A stretch of DNA of 64,000 nt from an uncultured Flavobacteriaceae bacterium (GTDB lineage: Bacteria; Bacteroidota; Bacteroidia; Flavobacteriales; Flavobacteriaceae). Shown one piece after another: positions 16,718 through 24,492 of the stretch; positions within the stretch are counted from its first letter, which is position 1; each line of letters starts with the position of its first letter. Location of the stretch: positions 124,001-188,000 of the forward strand of contig CANMSH010000004.1 of the NCBI GenBank assembly GCA_947500525.1, in the 5' to 3' direction. The notes beneath the pieces are model-generated. The model saw only the letters and a program-made list of their open reading frames with translations. It did no database searches and was not told the DNA's origin. A program made the translations under genes and the position numbers.

Positions 16718-17449
16718 CTACTTTCTTCTTTTTCTATATTTTCGATCGTCATCATCGTAATCGTCATCATCATGTTTCTTTAACTTTTTACGTTTAATGA
16801 TGGTCCCTTTTTGATGACCTTTTTTATACCCTTTCTTACCTTTTTTTGATTTATAGTAGTAGTAATCATTATCTTCTCCATAATCTTCAAAGTCATCATA
16901 AAAATCATCATTAAAGAAGAAATCATCATTGTAATCAAAAATAGATGAGATAAAACGGTCTGCAATATAGAAATTGTTAAATCTATGTTTTACATGACCA
17001 AAGTATCTAACATTTCCATAATGATCATACTTGATTCTTAAACCACCAACACGAGTCATTTTTCTTCTTCTATAGTCAATAAAAATAGATCCTATTCTCG
17101 ATACTTTACCATATCTGTTATAATTAATAAAGGTGTTACCAATTCTTTTAATTCTTCCGTCATAATCCCTAGAAATTCGTACACGACTAAATGGAACTCT
17201 TTTCTTATATCTTCGCCCGTTTCTATACACATATTGTGTAGTGAGACGACCTCTTCTGGCATTCGTATTAAAATCGAATTCTCCGTCAGGGTATACATAA
17301 AACTTAATCCCTTTTTCATAAAATTGAATTGGTTTTACGCGATAACGATTGTAATAATCCTTTGTGCTGTTTGCTTTTACTCCGTCTGAGGCTTCAACAG
17401 TAGAAACCATCATGAGCATACCTAATAATAATAGTAGTCCTTTTTTCAT
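16718..17449 (-). CDS. exported Tyr/Asp/Lys-rich repeat protein, unknown function
   Basis: A 243-residue protein with a signal peptide (about residues 1-20, ending VEA-S). Residues 98-145 hold three clear tandem units of exactly 16 residues, starting at 98, 114 and 130, with pattern G-K-x-x-R-I-G-x-x-x-I-x-Y-x-x-Y; a weaker unit precedes them at 82-97. The C-terminal third is an extreme low-complexity tail: Phe/Asp/Tyr-rich (about 170-200), then Lys/Gly-rich, then Asp-rich and a final basic stretch. Alternating charged tracts suggest a cell-surface or matrix-binding protein, but I do not recognise a family. It is a single gene on the minus strand. Confidence 0.75.
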   Translation of the reverse strand: MKKGLLLLLGMLMMVSTVEASDGVKANSTKDYYNRYRVKPIQFYEKGIKFYVYPDGEFDFNTNARRGRLTTQYVYRNGRRYKKRVPFSRVRISRDYDGRIKRIGNTFINYNRYGKVSRIGSIFIDYRRRKMTRVGGLRIKYDHYGNVRYFGHVKHRFNNFYIADRFISSIFDYNDDFFFNDDFYDDFEDYGEDNDYYYYKSKKGKKGYKKGHQKGTIIKRKKLKKHDDDDYDDDDRKYRKRRK

Positions 17450-17646
17450 AATACATGGTTTTAAGGATTATGCCTACTCTATAAGTTTTTCGGCTTCCAC
17501 TTGTTATTTGAGTTTCAAAGAGCGTGCCAAAAACTATTAATACATATTAAAATACTGAAAATCAATTATTTAAATCATAATTTGCTTTTTTTATTTTGTT
17601 TAACGAATTTTAATTTTTTTTTAACACTTTGATATGCTGAATGTAT

Positions 17647-17654
17647 TATATTTG
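17647..17654 (+). promoter_or_regulatory. -7 promoter box of the SulP/carbonic anhydrase region
   Basis: TATATTTG matches TAnnTTTG exactly, 27 bases before the small exported protein gene. The nearest TTG upstream (17629-17631) is only 15 bases away, shorter than the usual spacing of about 19. Confidence 0.5.
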
Positions 17655-17681
17655 CCCTCATTCAGCATAACCAACTAAAAA

Positions 17682-17981
17682 ATGTTTCGAAAAGGTATCG
17701 CCTTATTCTTTCTAAGTATATTTCTAATATCGGCAATGGCTCCGACTATTGTGTCGATGTTAAATGGTGATTCAGAGATTTGTTTTTTAATGGATATAGG
17801 TGATGAGGAAAGTAAAGAAAAAGAAAAATCTAAAGATGCTGAAACAAAAATAGTACATCTGTCAAATACAAACCTTTCTCTATATGGTTTGGAACTTTCT
17901 GATACGATGGGCTATTATCTCAAAAATTATGCAAAACCTTACTTGAATTTAGTTTCTCCACCTCCCGAGCACAACATATAA
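17682..17981 (+). CDS. small exported protein, unknown
   Basis: A 99-residue protein. It starts with a basic then hydrophobic stretch (MFRKGIALFFLSIFLISAMA) that looks like a signal peptide or membrane anchor. The middle is highly charged (EESKEKEKSKDAE), and the C-terminus is SPPPEHNI. A promoter-like -7 box lies just upstream and the first SulP gene follows after 92 bases. I do not recognise a family; small exported proteins with a Pro-rich end like this occur in Flavobacteriia (from memory). It may be an accessory of the transport module. Confidence 0.62.
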   Translation: MFRKGIALFFLSIFLISAMAPTIVSMLNGDSEICFLMDIGDEESKEKEKSKDAETKIVHLSNTNLSLYGLELSDTMGYYLKNYAKPYLNLVSPPPEHNI

Positions 17982-18033
17982 CAAAAACGCATTTTTTCGG
18001 TCAATGAGTATTGGCATCAATTGAAGTAAAATT

Positions 18034-18056
18034 TCTCTTAGTACTACACTAAGAGA
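18034..18056. promoter_or_regulatory. hairpin or palindrome upstream of first SulP gene
   Basis: A perfect 9-bp inverted repeat, TCTCTTAGT then ACTAAGAGA with a 5-base spacer, ends 17 bases before the SulP start. No U-run follows, so it is unlikely to be a terminator. It could be an operator or a 5'-UTR hairpin. Confidence 0.4.
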
Positions 18057-18073
18057 TAAAATATTATTGTTAT

Positions 18074-19654
18074 ATGTTTAAAACTATTAAAAATGATTTA
18101 CCGGCTAGTATAGTCGTATTTTTTGTTGCGTTACCATTATGTCTGGGTATCGCATTGGCAAGTGGAGCGCCATTATTTTCAGGACTAATTGCAGGAATTA
18201 TAGGAGGAATTGTGGTTGGATCAATGAGTGGTTCTTCTATAGGAGTGAGTGGTCCGGCAGCAGGTTTGGCCGCTATCGTTTTAGCTTCGATAGGAACCTT
18301 AGGAGGTTATCAAAACTTTTTAGTTGCTGTTGTTTTAGGAGGAATAATACAAATTGTTTTTGGGTTTCTCAAAGCAGGAATTATCGGTTATTATTTTCCT
18401 TCGTCAGTAATTAAAGGGATGTTGACTGGTATAGGTATTATTATAATTCTTAAGCAGATCCCTCATTTTTTTGGATATGATTCGAACCCAGAGGGTGATT
18501 TTGCATTCTTTCAAGTTGATGGTGGAAATACGTTTTCTGAAATTTTAAAAACAGTAAACTATATCAAGCCAGGATCAGCATTGATTGGTGCGATTGGTTT
18601 AGCTATACTACTTTTATGGGATAAAGTGCTATCTAAAAAAGGAAAAATATTTCAACTTGTTCAAGGTCCATTAGTGGCTGTGGTTGTTGGAATTGTATTC
18701 TATATTATTACAAAATCTAACGAGGCGTTAGCGATATCAAGTTCTCATCTAGTAAGTGTTCCAGTACCAGAAGACACGGCCTCTTTTTTAGGGCAGTTTA
18801 GCTTCCCGAATTTTACAGTCATTGGTAATGCCGATGTCTGGATTGTTGCTTTTACAATTGCTTTAGTGGCGAGTTTAGAAACGCTTCTATGTGTTGAAGC
18901 GACAGATAAGTTAGATCCACAGAAAAATGTGACACCAACAAATCGTGAGTTGTTAGCACAAGGAACTGGAAATATTGTCTCTGGAATGATTGGGGGACTG
19001 CCAATTACACAAGTAATTGTAAGAAGTTCGGCCAACATTCAATCGGGTGGTCGCTCAAAAATGTCGGCAATCATACATGGTTTTTTCTTATTGATTTCGG
19101 TAATTTTAATTCCGAGATTGTTGAATATGATCCCATTGTCGGTTCTGGCGGCGGTACTCCTTATTGTAGGATATAAACTGGCGAAACCAGCGTTGTTTAA
19201 AAAAATGTACGATTTAGGTTGGAAACAATTTATTCCGTTTACGGTAACCGTATTAGGGATTGTTTTTATTGATTTATTATATGGAATTGGTTTAGGATTG
19301 GCAGTTGGTATTGTTGTTATTCTAATAAAGAGTTATCAAAACTCACATTTCTTGCATATTGAAGATAAGAGTAATGGAAAGCATAAAATAAAAATGACGT
19401 TGGCCGAAGAAGTTACCTTTTTTAATAAAGGAGCCATTCTTAAAGAACTAGAGAGTCTTCCAAGAGATACATTTTTAGAATTGGATGTGCGTAAAACTAG
19501 ATACTTAGATAACGATATCGTTGAAATTCTTGAGGATTTTGCTTTTAAGGCGAAAGAAAGAAATATAGATATTCAGTTGATTTCCGAAAGGGGAATTGTT
19601 GAAAATCCCGATAGTTTTATTCAATTTTTCAAATTAAGACCAAAAACAGCCTAA
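18074..19654 (+). CDS. SulP family anion transporter (probable bicarbonate or sulfate)
   Basis: A 526-residue protein with a SulP membrane domain (about residues 1-420, some 10-14 hydrophobic segments) and a C-terminal STAS domain (about 435-526). Family stretches include VALPLCLGIALASGAPLFSG, SGPAAGLAAIV and the GNIVSGMIGGLPITQVIVRS segment. SulP proteins carry sulfate, bicarbonate or other anions. Linkage to a beta-carbonic anhydrase three genes along favours bicarbonate, as in the BicA type, but the substrate is inferred. The UspA-like gene starts 12 bases after the stop. Confidence 0.88.
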   Translation: MFKTIKNDLPASIVVFFVALPLCLGIALASGAPLFSGLIAGIIGGIVVGSMSGSSIGVSGPAAGLAAIVLASIGTLGGYQNFLVAVVLGGIIQIVFGFLKAGIIGYYFPSSVIKGMLTGIGIIIILKQIPHFFGYDSNPEGDFAFFQVDGGNTFSEILKTVNYIKPGSALIGAIGLAILLLWDKVLSKKGKIFQLVQGPLVAVVVGIVFYIITKSNEALAISSSHLVSVPVPEDTASFLGQFSFPNFTVIGNADVWIVAFTIALVASLETLLCVEATDKLDPQKNVTPTNRELLAQGTGNIVSGMIGGLPITQVIVRSSANIQSGGRSKMSAIIHGFFLLISVILIPRLLNMIPLSVLAAVLLIVGYKLAKPALFKKMYDLGWKQFIPFTVTVLGIVFIDLLYGIGLGLAVGIVVILIKSYQNSHFLHIEDKSNGKHKIKMTLAEEVTFFNKGAILKELESLPRDTFLELDVRKTRYLDNDIVEILEDFAFKAKERNIDIQLISERGIVENPDSFIQFFKLRPKTA

Positions 19655-19666
19655 AAATTAAATATT

Positions 19667-20464
19667 ATGAAGAACAATAAATATAAAATACTAGTGCTTT
19701 CAGATTTAAAAAAGTCTGTTGAATCTGAATTAAAGAGTACCATAAGTTTGGCGAAAATGATTGACGGTGAAATTACATTGTTACACGTTAAAAAACCAAT
19801 TGACCTGGTAGGAAGAGAAAGTCAATTGTCAGCCATGAGAACTATTAACGAACAACAAGTTAATACTTCTAATAAGTTAGGAAACTTAATTAGATCTTGT
19901 CGTAAAGATTTTGGAGTGAAAATAGACCGTAAAATAGTTATAGGTAATCTAAAGAACGAAATAGAGTCTTATTTAGATACGTATAAACCTGACATTGTTG
20001 TTATGGGTAAAAGAAAATCAAATTCTTTTAGTATTATCGGAGATAATGTTATTAAATTAGTACTTAAGAAACATAAAGGACCTTTAATGATTGCTGGTAA
20101 CGATACCTTAAATCCTACAGATGAAGTATCTTTAGGTGTTCTAAATACCGATGACACAATAGGAAACGTTGATTTCATAGATGAATTCCTACGCAATACG
20201 AAGCGACCTGTGAAAAAATTTACAATTGCCCAAAGTGGTAATAAGGTGAAAAATACCAGTGTGGATACTATTGGTACGAACGCAGTTGAATATGTTTTTG
20301 ATGACACTTTAGAGGCCATTGAGAATGTATCAAAGTATGCATCAAAGAGTAATATAAACTTGATGTTTGCAGATAAAACTGATGCAACTGTTAAAAATCT
20401 TATGGATAAATTAGATGTTTCATTGTTGCTAACAGAGAAACATTCAACAATACTACAGAACTAA
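19667..20464 (+). CDS. universal stress protein (UspA)-like protein
   Basis: A 265-residue cytoplasmic protein. The first 145 residues follow the UspA fold: N-terminal strand KILVLSDLKKS, the helix with ISLAKMIDGEITLLHV, then DIVVMGKRKSNS and a terminal GPLMIAG strand. The G-x2-G-x9-G nucleotide loop of ATP-binding Usps is not obvious. The second half looks like a degenerate second Usp repeat. It lies between a SulP transporter and carbonic anhydrase, so it may regulate transport in response to energy or carbon status (inference). Confidence 0.72.
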   Translation: MKNNKYKILVLSDLKKSVESELKSTISLAKMIDGEITLLHVKKPIDLVGRESQLSAMRTINEQQVNTSNKLGNLIRSCRKDFGVKIDRKIVIGNLKNEIESYLDTYKPDIVVMGKRKSNSFSIIGDNVIKLVLKKHKGPLMIAGNDTLNPTDEVSLGVLNTDDTIGNVDFIDEFLRNTKRPVKKFTIAQSGNKVKNTSVDTIGTNAVEYVFDDTLEAIENVSKYASKSNINLMFADKTDATVKNLMDKLDVSLLLTEKHSTILQN

Positions 20465-20492
20465 TTAATTAACAACAAAAAATTAAATACTT

Positions 20493-21122
20493 ATGAAAGC
20501 GCATACTAAAGAAACGCAAGCGGTAATGACTCCTGAGAAATCATTGGAAGCTTTAAAAGAAGGAAACAAAAGATTTCAAAATAGCTTAAAAGCAGATAGA
20601 AATTTATTAGAGCAAGTAAAAGATACAAGTACAGGGCAGTACCCATTTGCAACAATACTGAGCTGTATAGATTCTAGAGTGTCTTCTGAGCTGATTTTTG
20701 ACCAAGGTATTGGTGATATCTTTAGTGCAAGAGTTGCTGGTAATTTTGTGAATGAAGACATCTTAGGAAGTATGGAGTTCGCTTGTAAATTGGCTGGGAC
20801 AAAAGTAATTGTGGTTCTAGGGCATACTGCCTGTGGAGCTGTTAAAGGGGCATGTGATGATGCAAAACTAGGAAACTTAACTGCTATGCTTTCTAAAATA
20901 AAGCCAGCGGTAAATGCTATAACAGAGCCTCAAGATCAAAGCCTAAGAAATTCAGGAAATATAGAGTTTGTAAACAATGTGGCCGAAAAAAATGTGCACT
21001 TAACGATTGATAGAATCATGGCGGAGAGTTCAGTACTAGCAGAAATGGTAGGAAACGGAGAGATTAAAATCGTTGGTGGTATGTATGATATTCATACGGG
21101 TGCCGTAAATTTTTATGAATAA
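20493..21122 (+). CDS. beta-carbonic anhydrase
   Basis: A 209-residue beta-class enzyme with all zinc and catalytic residues: Cys58-x-Asp60-x-Arg62 in CIDSRVSSE, and His111 with Cys114 in GHTACGAVKGA. It interconverts CO2 and bicarbonate in the cytoplasm (no signal peptide is seen). It lies in a same-strand run of genes between two SulP transporters, with gaps of 28 and 12 bases to its neighbours, suggesting it works with bicarbonate uptake to supply carboxylating enzymes. Confidence 0.94.
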   Translation: MKAHTKETQAVMTPEKSLEALKEGNKRFQNSLKADRNLLEQVKDTSTGQYPFATILSCIDSRVSSELIFDQGIGDIFSARVAGNFVNEDILGSMEFACKLAGTKVIVVLGHTACGAVKGACDDAKLGNLTAMLSKIKPAVNAITEPQDQSLRNSGNIEFVNNVAEKNVHLTIDRIMAESSVLAEMVGNGEIKIVGGMYDIHTGAVNFYE

Positions 21123-21134
21123 ACAGCTTTAATT

Positions 21135-21815
21135 GTGAAATTTAAAAAATTTGATAAAATAAAAATGGCAGCGTTAGTACTCGTACTAATGTTGCCACTT
21201 TTGGCTCAGTCTCAAGATAGTAATTTTGGAAACTGGCTTATTTACATTGGTAATAAAAAGTTGAATTCTAAATGGAATATTCATAATGAAGTTCAGTATA
21301 GAAATTACAACACTATTGGAGACCTTGAACAGTTATTATTAAGAACGGGAGTAGGGTATAATCTTACCGAAAATAATAACAACTTGTTGCTAGGTTATGG
21401 TTATATATTATCAGAGAATTACGTAGGTGATTCGAACGAAAAAGTATCCGTAAATGAGCATAGGATTTTTCAGCAATTTACAACAAAACATAAAGTTGGA
21501 AAGCTGAAGTTTAATCACCGATATCGTTTTGAGCAGCGCTTTGTAGAGGATGATTTTAAAATGAGATTTCGTTATTTTTTAAATTTACAAGTACCTCTTA
21601 GTAAAAAAGAGAAAGTTGACAATACCTATTACTTATCCGCTTATAATGAGATATTTTTGAATACCAAGACGTCAATTTTTGATCGTAACAGGTTGTATGG
21701 TGGATTGGGATATCACTTAAACAGCAAGATACGATTTGAAGCTGGATATATGAACCAATTTTTTGAAACAAGTAGCAGGGATCAATTTAATATAATTGCC
21801 TTCGTCACTTTCTAA
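21135..21815 (+). CDS. DUF2490-like outer-membrane protein
   Basis: A 226-residue protein starting at GTG 21135, with a hydrophobic signal segment ending QSQD (about residue 28), then FGNWLIYIGNKKLNSKW and many alternating beta strands (EVQYRNYNT, LLLRTGVGYNL) ending in an aromatic residue. This resembles DUF2490 beta-barrel proteins. The start codon lies 12 bases after the carbonic anhydrase stop, implying cotranscription. Function unknown; an outer-membrane role linked to anion uptake is possible. A terminator follows at 21834-21871. Confidence 0.72.
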   Translation: MKFKKFDKIKMAALVLVLMLPLLAQSQDSNFGNWLIYIGNKKLNSKWNIHNEVQYRNYNTIGDLEQLLLRTGVGYNLTENNNNLLLGYGYILSENYVGDSNEKVSVNEHRIFQQFTTKHKVGKLKFNHRYRFEQRFVEDDFKMRFRYFLNLQVPLSKKEKVDNTYYLSAYNEIFLNTKTSIFDRNRLYGGLGYHLNSKIRFEAGYMNQFFETSSRDQFNIIAFVTF

Positions 21816-21833
21816 AATACATATTTTTTAAAT

Positions 21834-21871
21834 AAAAAAAACCATTACTTTTCGTTTTGGTTTTTTTTTTT
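21834..21871 (+). terminator. terminator of SulP/carbonic anhydrase operon
   Basis: The stem AAAAAACCA (21836-21844) pairs with TGGTTTTTT (21858-21866) and is followed by a long T-run. It separates the operon from the second SulP gene and overlaps the extended reading frame upstream of ATG 21912, so that extension is unlikely to be translated. Confidence 0.8.
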
Positions 21872-21911
21872 GCTAATAAAAACTAACTTGTGGGTTCTAA
21901 AAAGAAATAAA

Positions 21912-23783
21912 ATGAAAAAACTATTTTCAAATATCAGAGGAGATGCATTTGGTGGAATTACCGCAGGAATTGTGGCATTACCGTTAGCCTTGGCATTTGG
22001 TGTTTCATCAGGCTTAGGGCCAAGTGCCGGTTTATATGGAGCAATATTCATTAGTTTCTTTGCCGCTCTTTTTGGCGGTACCAATACGCAAATATCTGGT
22101 CCAACAGCACCAATGACCGCTGTAAGTATGGTAATCATTGCTGGTATAATTGCTTCTAATGACGGAGATGTGAATAAAGCGCTACCCGCAATTTTAACAG
22201 TATTCTTATTGGCCGGAATTATGCAAATTGGTTTAGGAGCTATTGGTCTGGGTAAATATATTCGGTATATACCTTATCCCGTTGTTTCTGGCTTTATGAC
22301 GGCCATTGGTGTTATTATTTTGGTTACTCAAATTTTACCTTCTTTAGGATATTACCCAAAGGAAGATCAAGAATATGTGCAGCAATTTAAACCACAGGCA
22401 GAAGAAGTTATTTTAGAAAATATCTTAAAGGAAGAGGCAGCAGAGGATATATTGGTTTTAGAAGATTTTAAAGAAACCATTAGTCGAGCAGAAAAGATTA
22501 CGCAAGCTGATATACTAAAAGAATCACAAACATTGGCGGCAAAAAATGCTTCTGGTGTGCTTGGTGCATTTAAAGTGCTTCCTAGAGCGTTACAAAATAT
22601 TAATTGGCTAGAAGTAATTCTTGCACTTGGTACAATTATCATAATTTATGGCTTTAAACGAATAACCACCAAAGTACCGAGTACTCTGGTAGCTCTTGTC
22701 GTCATGTCGGCTATAGCCATTCTTGCAAAGCTAGATTACAGACCTATTCCTCAAATTCCAGAGGGATTACCCGAGTTCAAGGCCGAAATATTTACAAACT
22801 TCAGTCTTGGAAGTATACAGCCTTATATCTTTACGGCGTTGGCATTGTCTTTACTAGGTGCCATTGATTCGTTACTTACCAGTATCGTAGCAGATAATAT
22901 GACCAAAACAAAGCATAAACCAAATAAGGAGTTAATTGGTCAGGGAATAGGAAATAGTATCGCAGCATTATTTGGAGGTATACCTGGTGCTGGGGCAACA
23001 ATTCGTACAGTTGTAAATATTAATTCTGGTGGTAAAACTAGGCTTTCAGGTATGATAGCTGGTGTTTTATTATTTATTATACTTTTAGCAATTGCACCAC
23101 TTGCTTCGAAAATACCAGCCGCAGTACTCGCCGGAATATTAATAACCGTTGGAATTGGTGTGATGGATTACAAAGGTTTAAAAGCCATCCCGAGCTTACC
23201 GAAAGATATTAAACTAGGGCCGCTCAAGTTAAGTTCTGAAGTATTAATTATGTTGGTTGTTCTAATATTATCATCTTTTTGGGACTTAGTTTTTGCCGTA
23301 GGTATTGGCTTAGTAATAGCTTCTTTGATGTTTATGAAAAAGATTGGTGATTTGACGGCCGAACGATCCGATGTGAGGTCATTAGGTAAGGAGAAAGCAT
23401 GGGCTGATGAATCAGGTTTTCCTGACGAATTGAAAGAAGAAGTTTTTATTAAACATATAAAAGGACCTTTGTTTTTTGGTTCTACTAGTGATTTTCAAGC
23501 ATTAGCACTACAGATTCCAGAAACGGCTTCTACTGTAATTATGCGTTTAGATAGAATGCAATACATGGATCAATCTGGTTTATATGCAATGGAAGATATG
23601 CTGCAAGATTTAAAGAGTAAAGATGTTGAAGTACTTTATGTAGGCTTACTAGAACAGCCTAGATATATGATGGAGAGAATCGATATAATTCCAGATTTTA
23701 TTCCAACCGAACATATTTTTGATGATTTTAAGGCTTGCTTAGCATGGGTCAAAGAGAACGTAAAAGATGAATATTCATCATAA
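21912..23783 (+). CDS. second SulP family anion transporter with extended loop
   Basis: A 623-residue SulP protein, nearly 100 residues longer than the one at 18074. The membrane domain has the family motifs AGIVALPLALAFG, ISGPTAPMTAVS and GNSIAALFGGIPGAGATIRT; the C-terminal STAS domain (about 510-620) has MRLDRMQYMDQSGLYAME. A hydrophilic, Glu/Lys-rich segment of about 85 residues (148-232) sits between hydrophobic segments, where the first SulP has only about 40. I chose ATG 21912; the frame upstream overlaps the previous terminator. It has its own terminator at 23814-23841. The substrate may be bicarbonate given the carbonic anhydrase nearby. Confidence 0.86.
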   Translation: MKKLFSNIRGDAFGGITAGIVALPLALAFGVSSGLGPSAGLYGAIFISFFAALFGGTNTQISGPTAPMTAVSMVIIAGIIASNDGDVNKALPAILTVFLLAGIMQIGLGAIGLGKYIRYIPYPVVSGFMTAIGVIILVTQILPSLGYYPKEDQEYVQQFKPQAEEVILENILKEEAAEDILVLEDFKETISRAEKITQADILKESQTLAAKNASGVLGAFKVLPRALQNINWLEVILALGTIIIIYGFKRITTKVPSTLVALVVMSAIAILAKLDYRPIPQIPEGLPEFKAEIFTNFSLGSIQPYIFTALALSLLGAIDSLLTSIVADNMTKTKHKPNKELIGQGIGNSIAALFGGIPGAGATIRTVVNINSGGKTRLSGMIAGVLLFIILLAIAPLASKIPAAVLAGILITVGIGVMDYKGLKAIPSLPKDIKLGPLKLSSEVLIMLVVLILSSFWDLVFAVGIGLVIASLMFMKKIGDLTAERSDVRSLGKEKAWADESGFPDELKEEVFIKHIKGPLFFGSTSDFQALALQIPETASTVIMRLDRMQYMDQSGLYAMEDMLQDLKSKDVEVLYVGLLEQPRYMMERIDIIPDFIPTEHIFDDFKACLAWVKENVKDEYSS

Positions 23784-23813
23784 AGGGTATTGAAACAAGA
23801 AAACAAATGAATT

Positions 23814-23841
23814 AAAAAAGGGCATACCTATGCCCTTTTTT
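23814..23841 (+). terminator. terminator after second SulP gene
   Basis: A perfect 12-bp stem AAAAAAGGGCAT with ATGCCCTTTTTT and a 4-base loop, 30 bases after the SulP stop. Confidence 0.9.
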
Positions 23842-23897
23842 GTTAATATTTTTTAATATCCTCAAATATATTCGTAAGGTTGACGTAAATTAATTAT

Positions 23898-23905
23898 TAT
23901 ATTTG
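23898..23905 (+). promoter_or_regulatory. -7 promoter box of DinB-like gene
   Basis: TATATTTG matches TAnnTTTG exactly, 32 bases before the start codon. A TTGAC lies at 23880-23884 but is closer than the usual -33 spacing. Confidence 0.48.
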
Positions 23906-23937
23906 CGACGAACCGTTTAATTTTAACGTAATAAATT

Positions 23938-24435
23938 ATGATAGATGCTATTGAGCAAAATCTAAACAGAGGTGTTAGATTATTAAATTCTATAAGTGAT
24001 ACTCAATATAGCGATACTACGGTACAACCCTATCATTCTAGTATTGGAGGACATATGCGCCATATACTTGATGTCTTTGATTGTATTTTTAGTGGATTGG
24101 AGCATAAACATATTGATCTTACAGCGAGAAAAAGAAACCAATTAGCCGAAGAAAAAACAGCTTTTGGTTTGGCTTATTTTGAAGATACTATTGAAAAAAT
24201 AAACAGTTTAAAGGCAGTAGATTTAGATCAAAAAGTGGAGGTTACCGATGATTTAGGATTGGGAATGATCACTGCAAATTATACCTTAGCATCGGTATTG
24301 ATTCAGGCACATAGCCATGCAATACATCATTTTGCTAGTATTGGATATATCATTTGTAGTCTTGGAATTGAGCTGCCTGATGCAGATTTTGGTTATAATC
24401 CATCTACTCCCCGTTGTAAAAAACAAGAAGCTTAA
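23938..24435 (+). CDS. DinB-like four-helix protein
   Basis: A 165-residue cytoplasmic protein. The pattern SIGGHMRHILD in the first half and AHSHAIHHFASIGYI in the second supplies His residues in the places of the metal-binding triad of the DinB/YfiT superfamily. These proteins often bind a divalent metal and several act as thiol transferases; the substrate here is unknown. It stands alone, with its own -7 box upstream and a terminator shared with the convergent ATP-grasp gene. Confidence 0.78.
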   Translation: MIDAIEQNLNRGVRLLNSISDTQYSDTTVQPYHSSIGGHMRHILDVFDCIFSGLEHKHIDLTARKRNQLAEEKTAFGLAYFEDTIEKINSLKAVDLDQKVEVTDDLGLGMITANYTLASVLIQAHSHAIHHFASIGYIICSLGIELPDADFGYNPSTPRCKKQEA

Positions 24436-24463
24436 GCTTAACGTAAACAGATATAAAGAGAGG

Positions 24464-24492
24464 GACTCAATAATCATTTATTGAGTCTTTTT
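24464..24492. terminator. bidirectional terminator
   Basis: A perfect 10-bp stem GACTCAATAA with TTATTGAGTC and a 4-base loop, followed by TTTTT. It lies between convergent genes; the stop codon of the minus-strand ATP-grasp gene is in the loop and right arm. Confidence 0.86.

Noticed and set aside
16780..16965. Overlapping minus-strand frame rich in Met and Ile
   Set aside because: It is a by-product of the low-complexity Asp/Phe/Tyr codons of the repeat protein in another frame.
21870..21911. Longer N-terminus for the second SulP protein
   Set aside because: The extra codons start at the edge of the preceding terminator, and ATG 21912 gives a typical SulP start.
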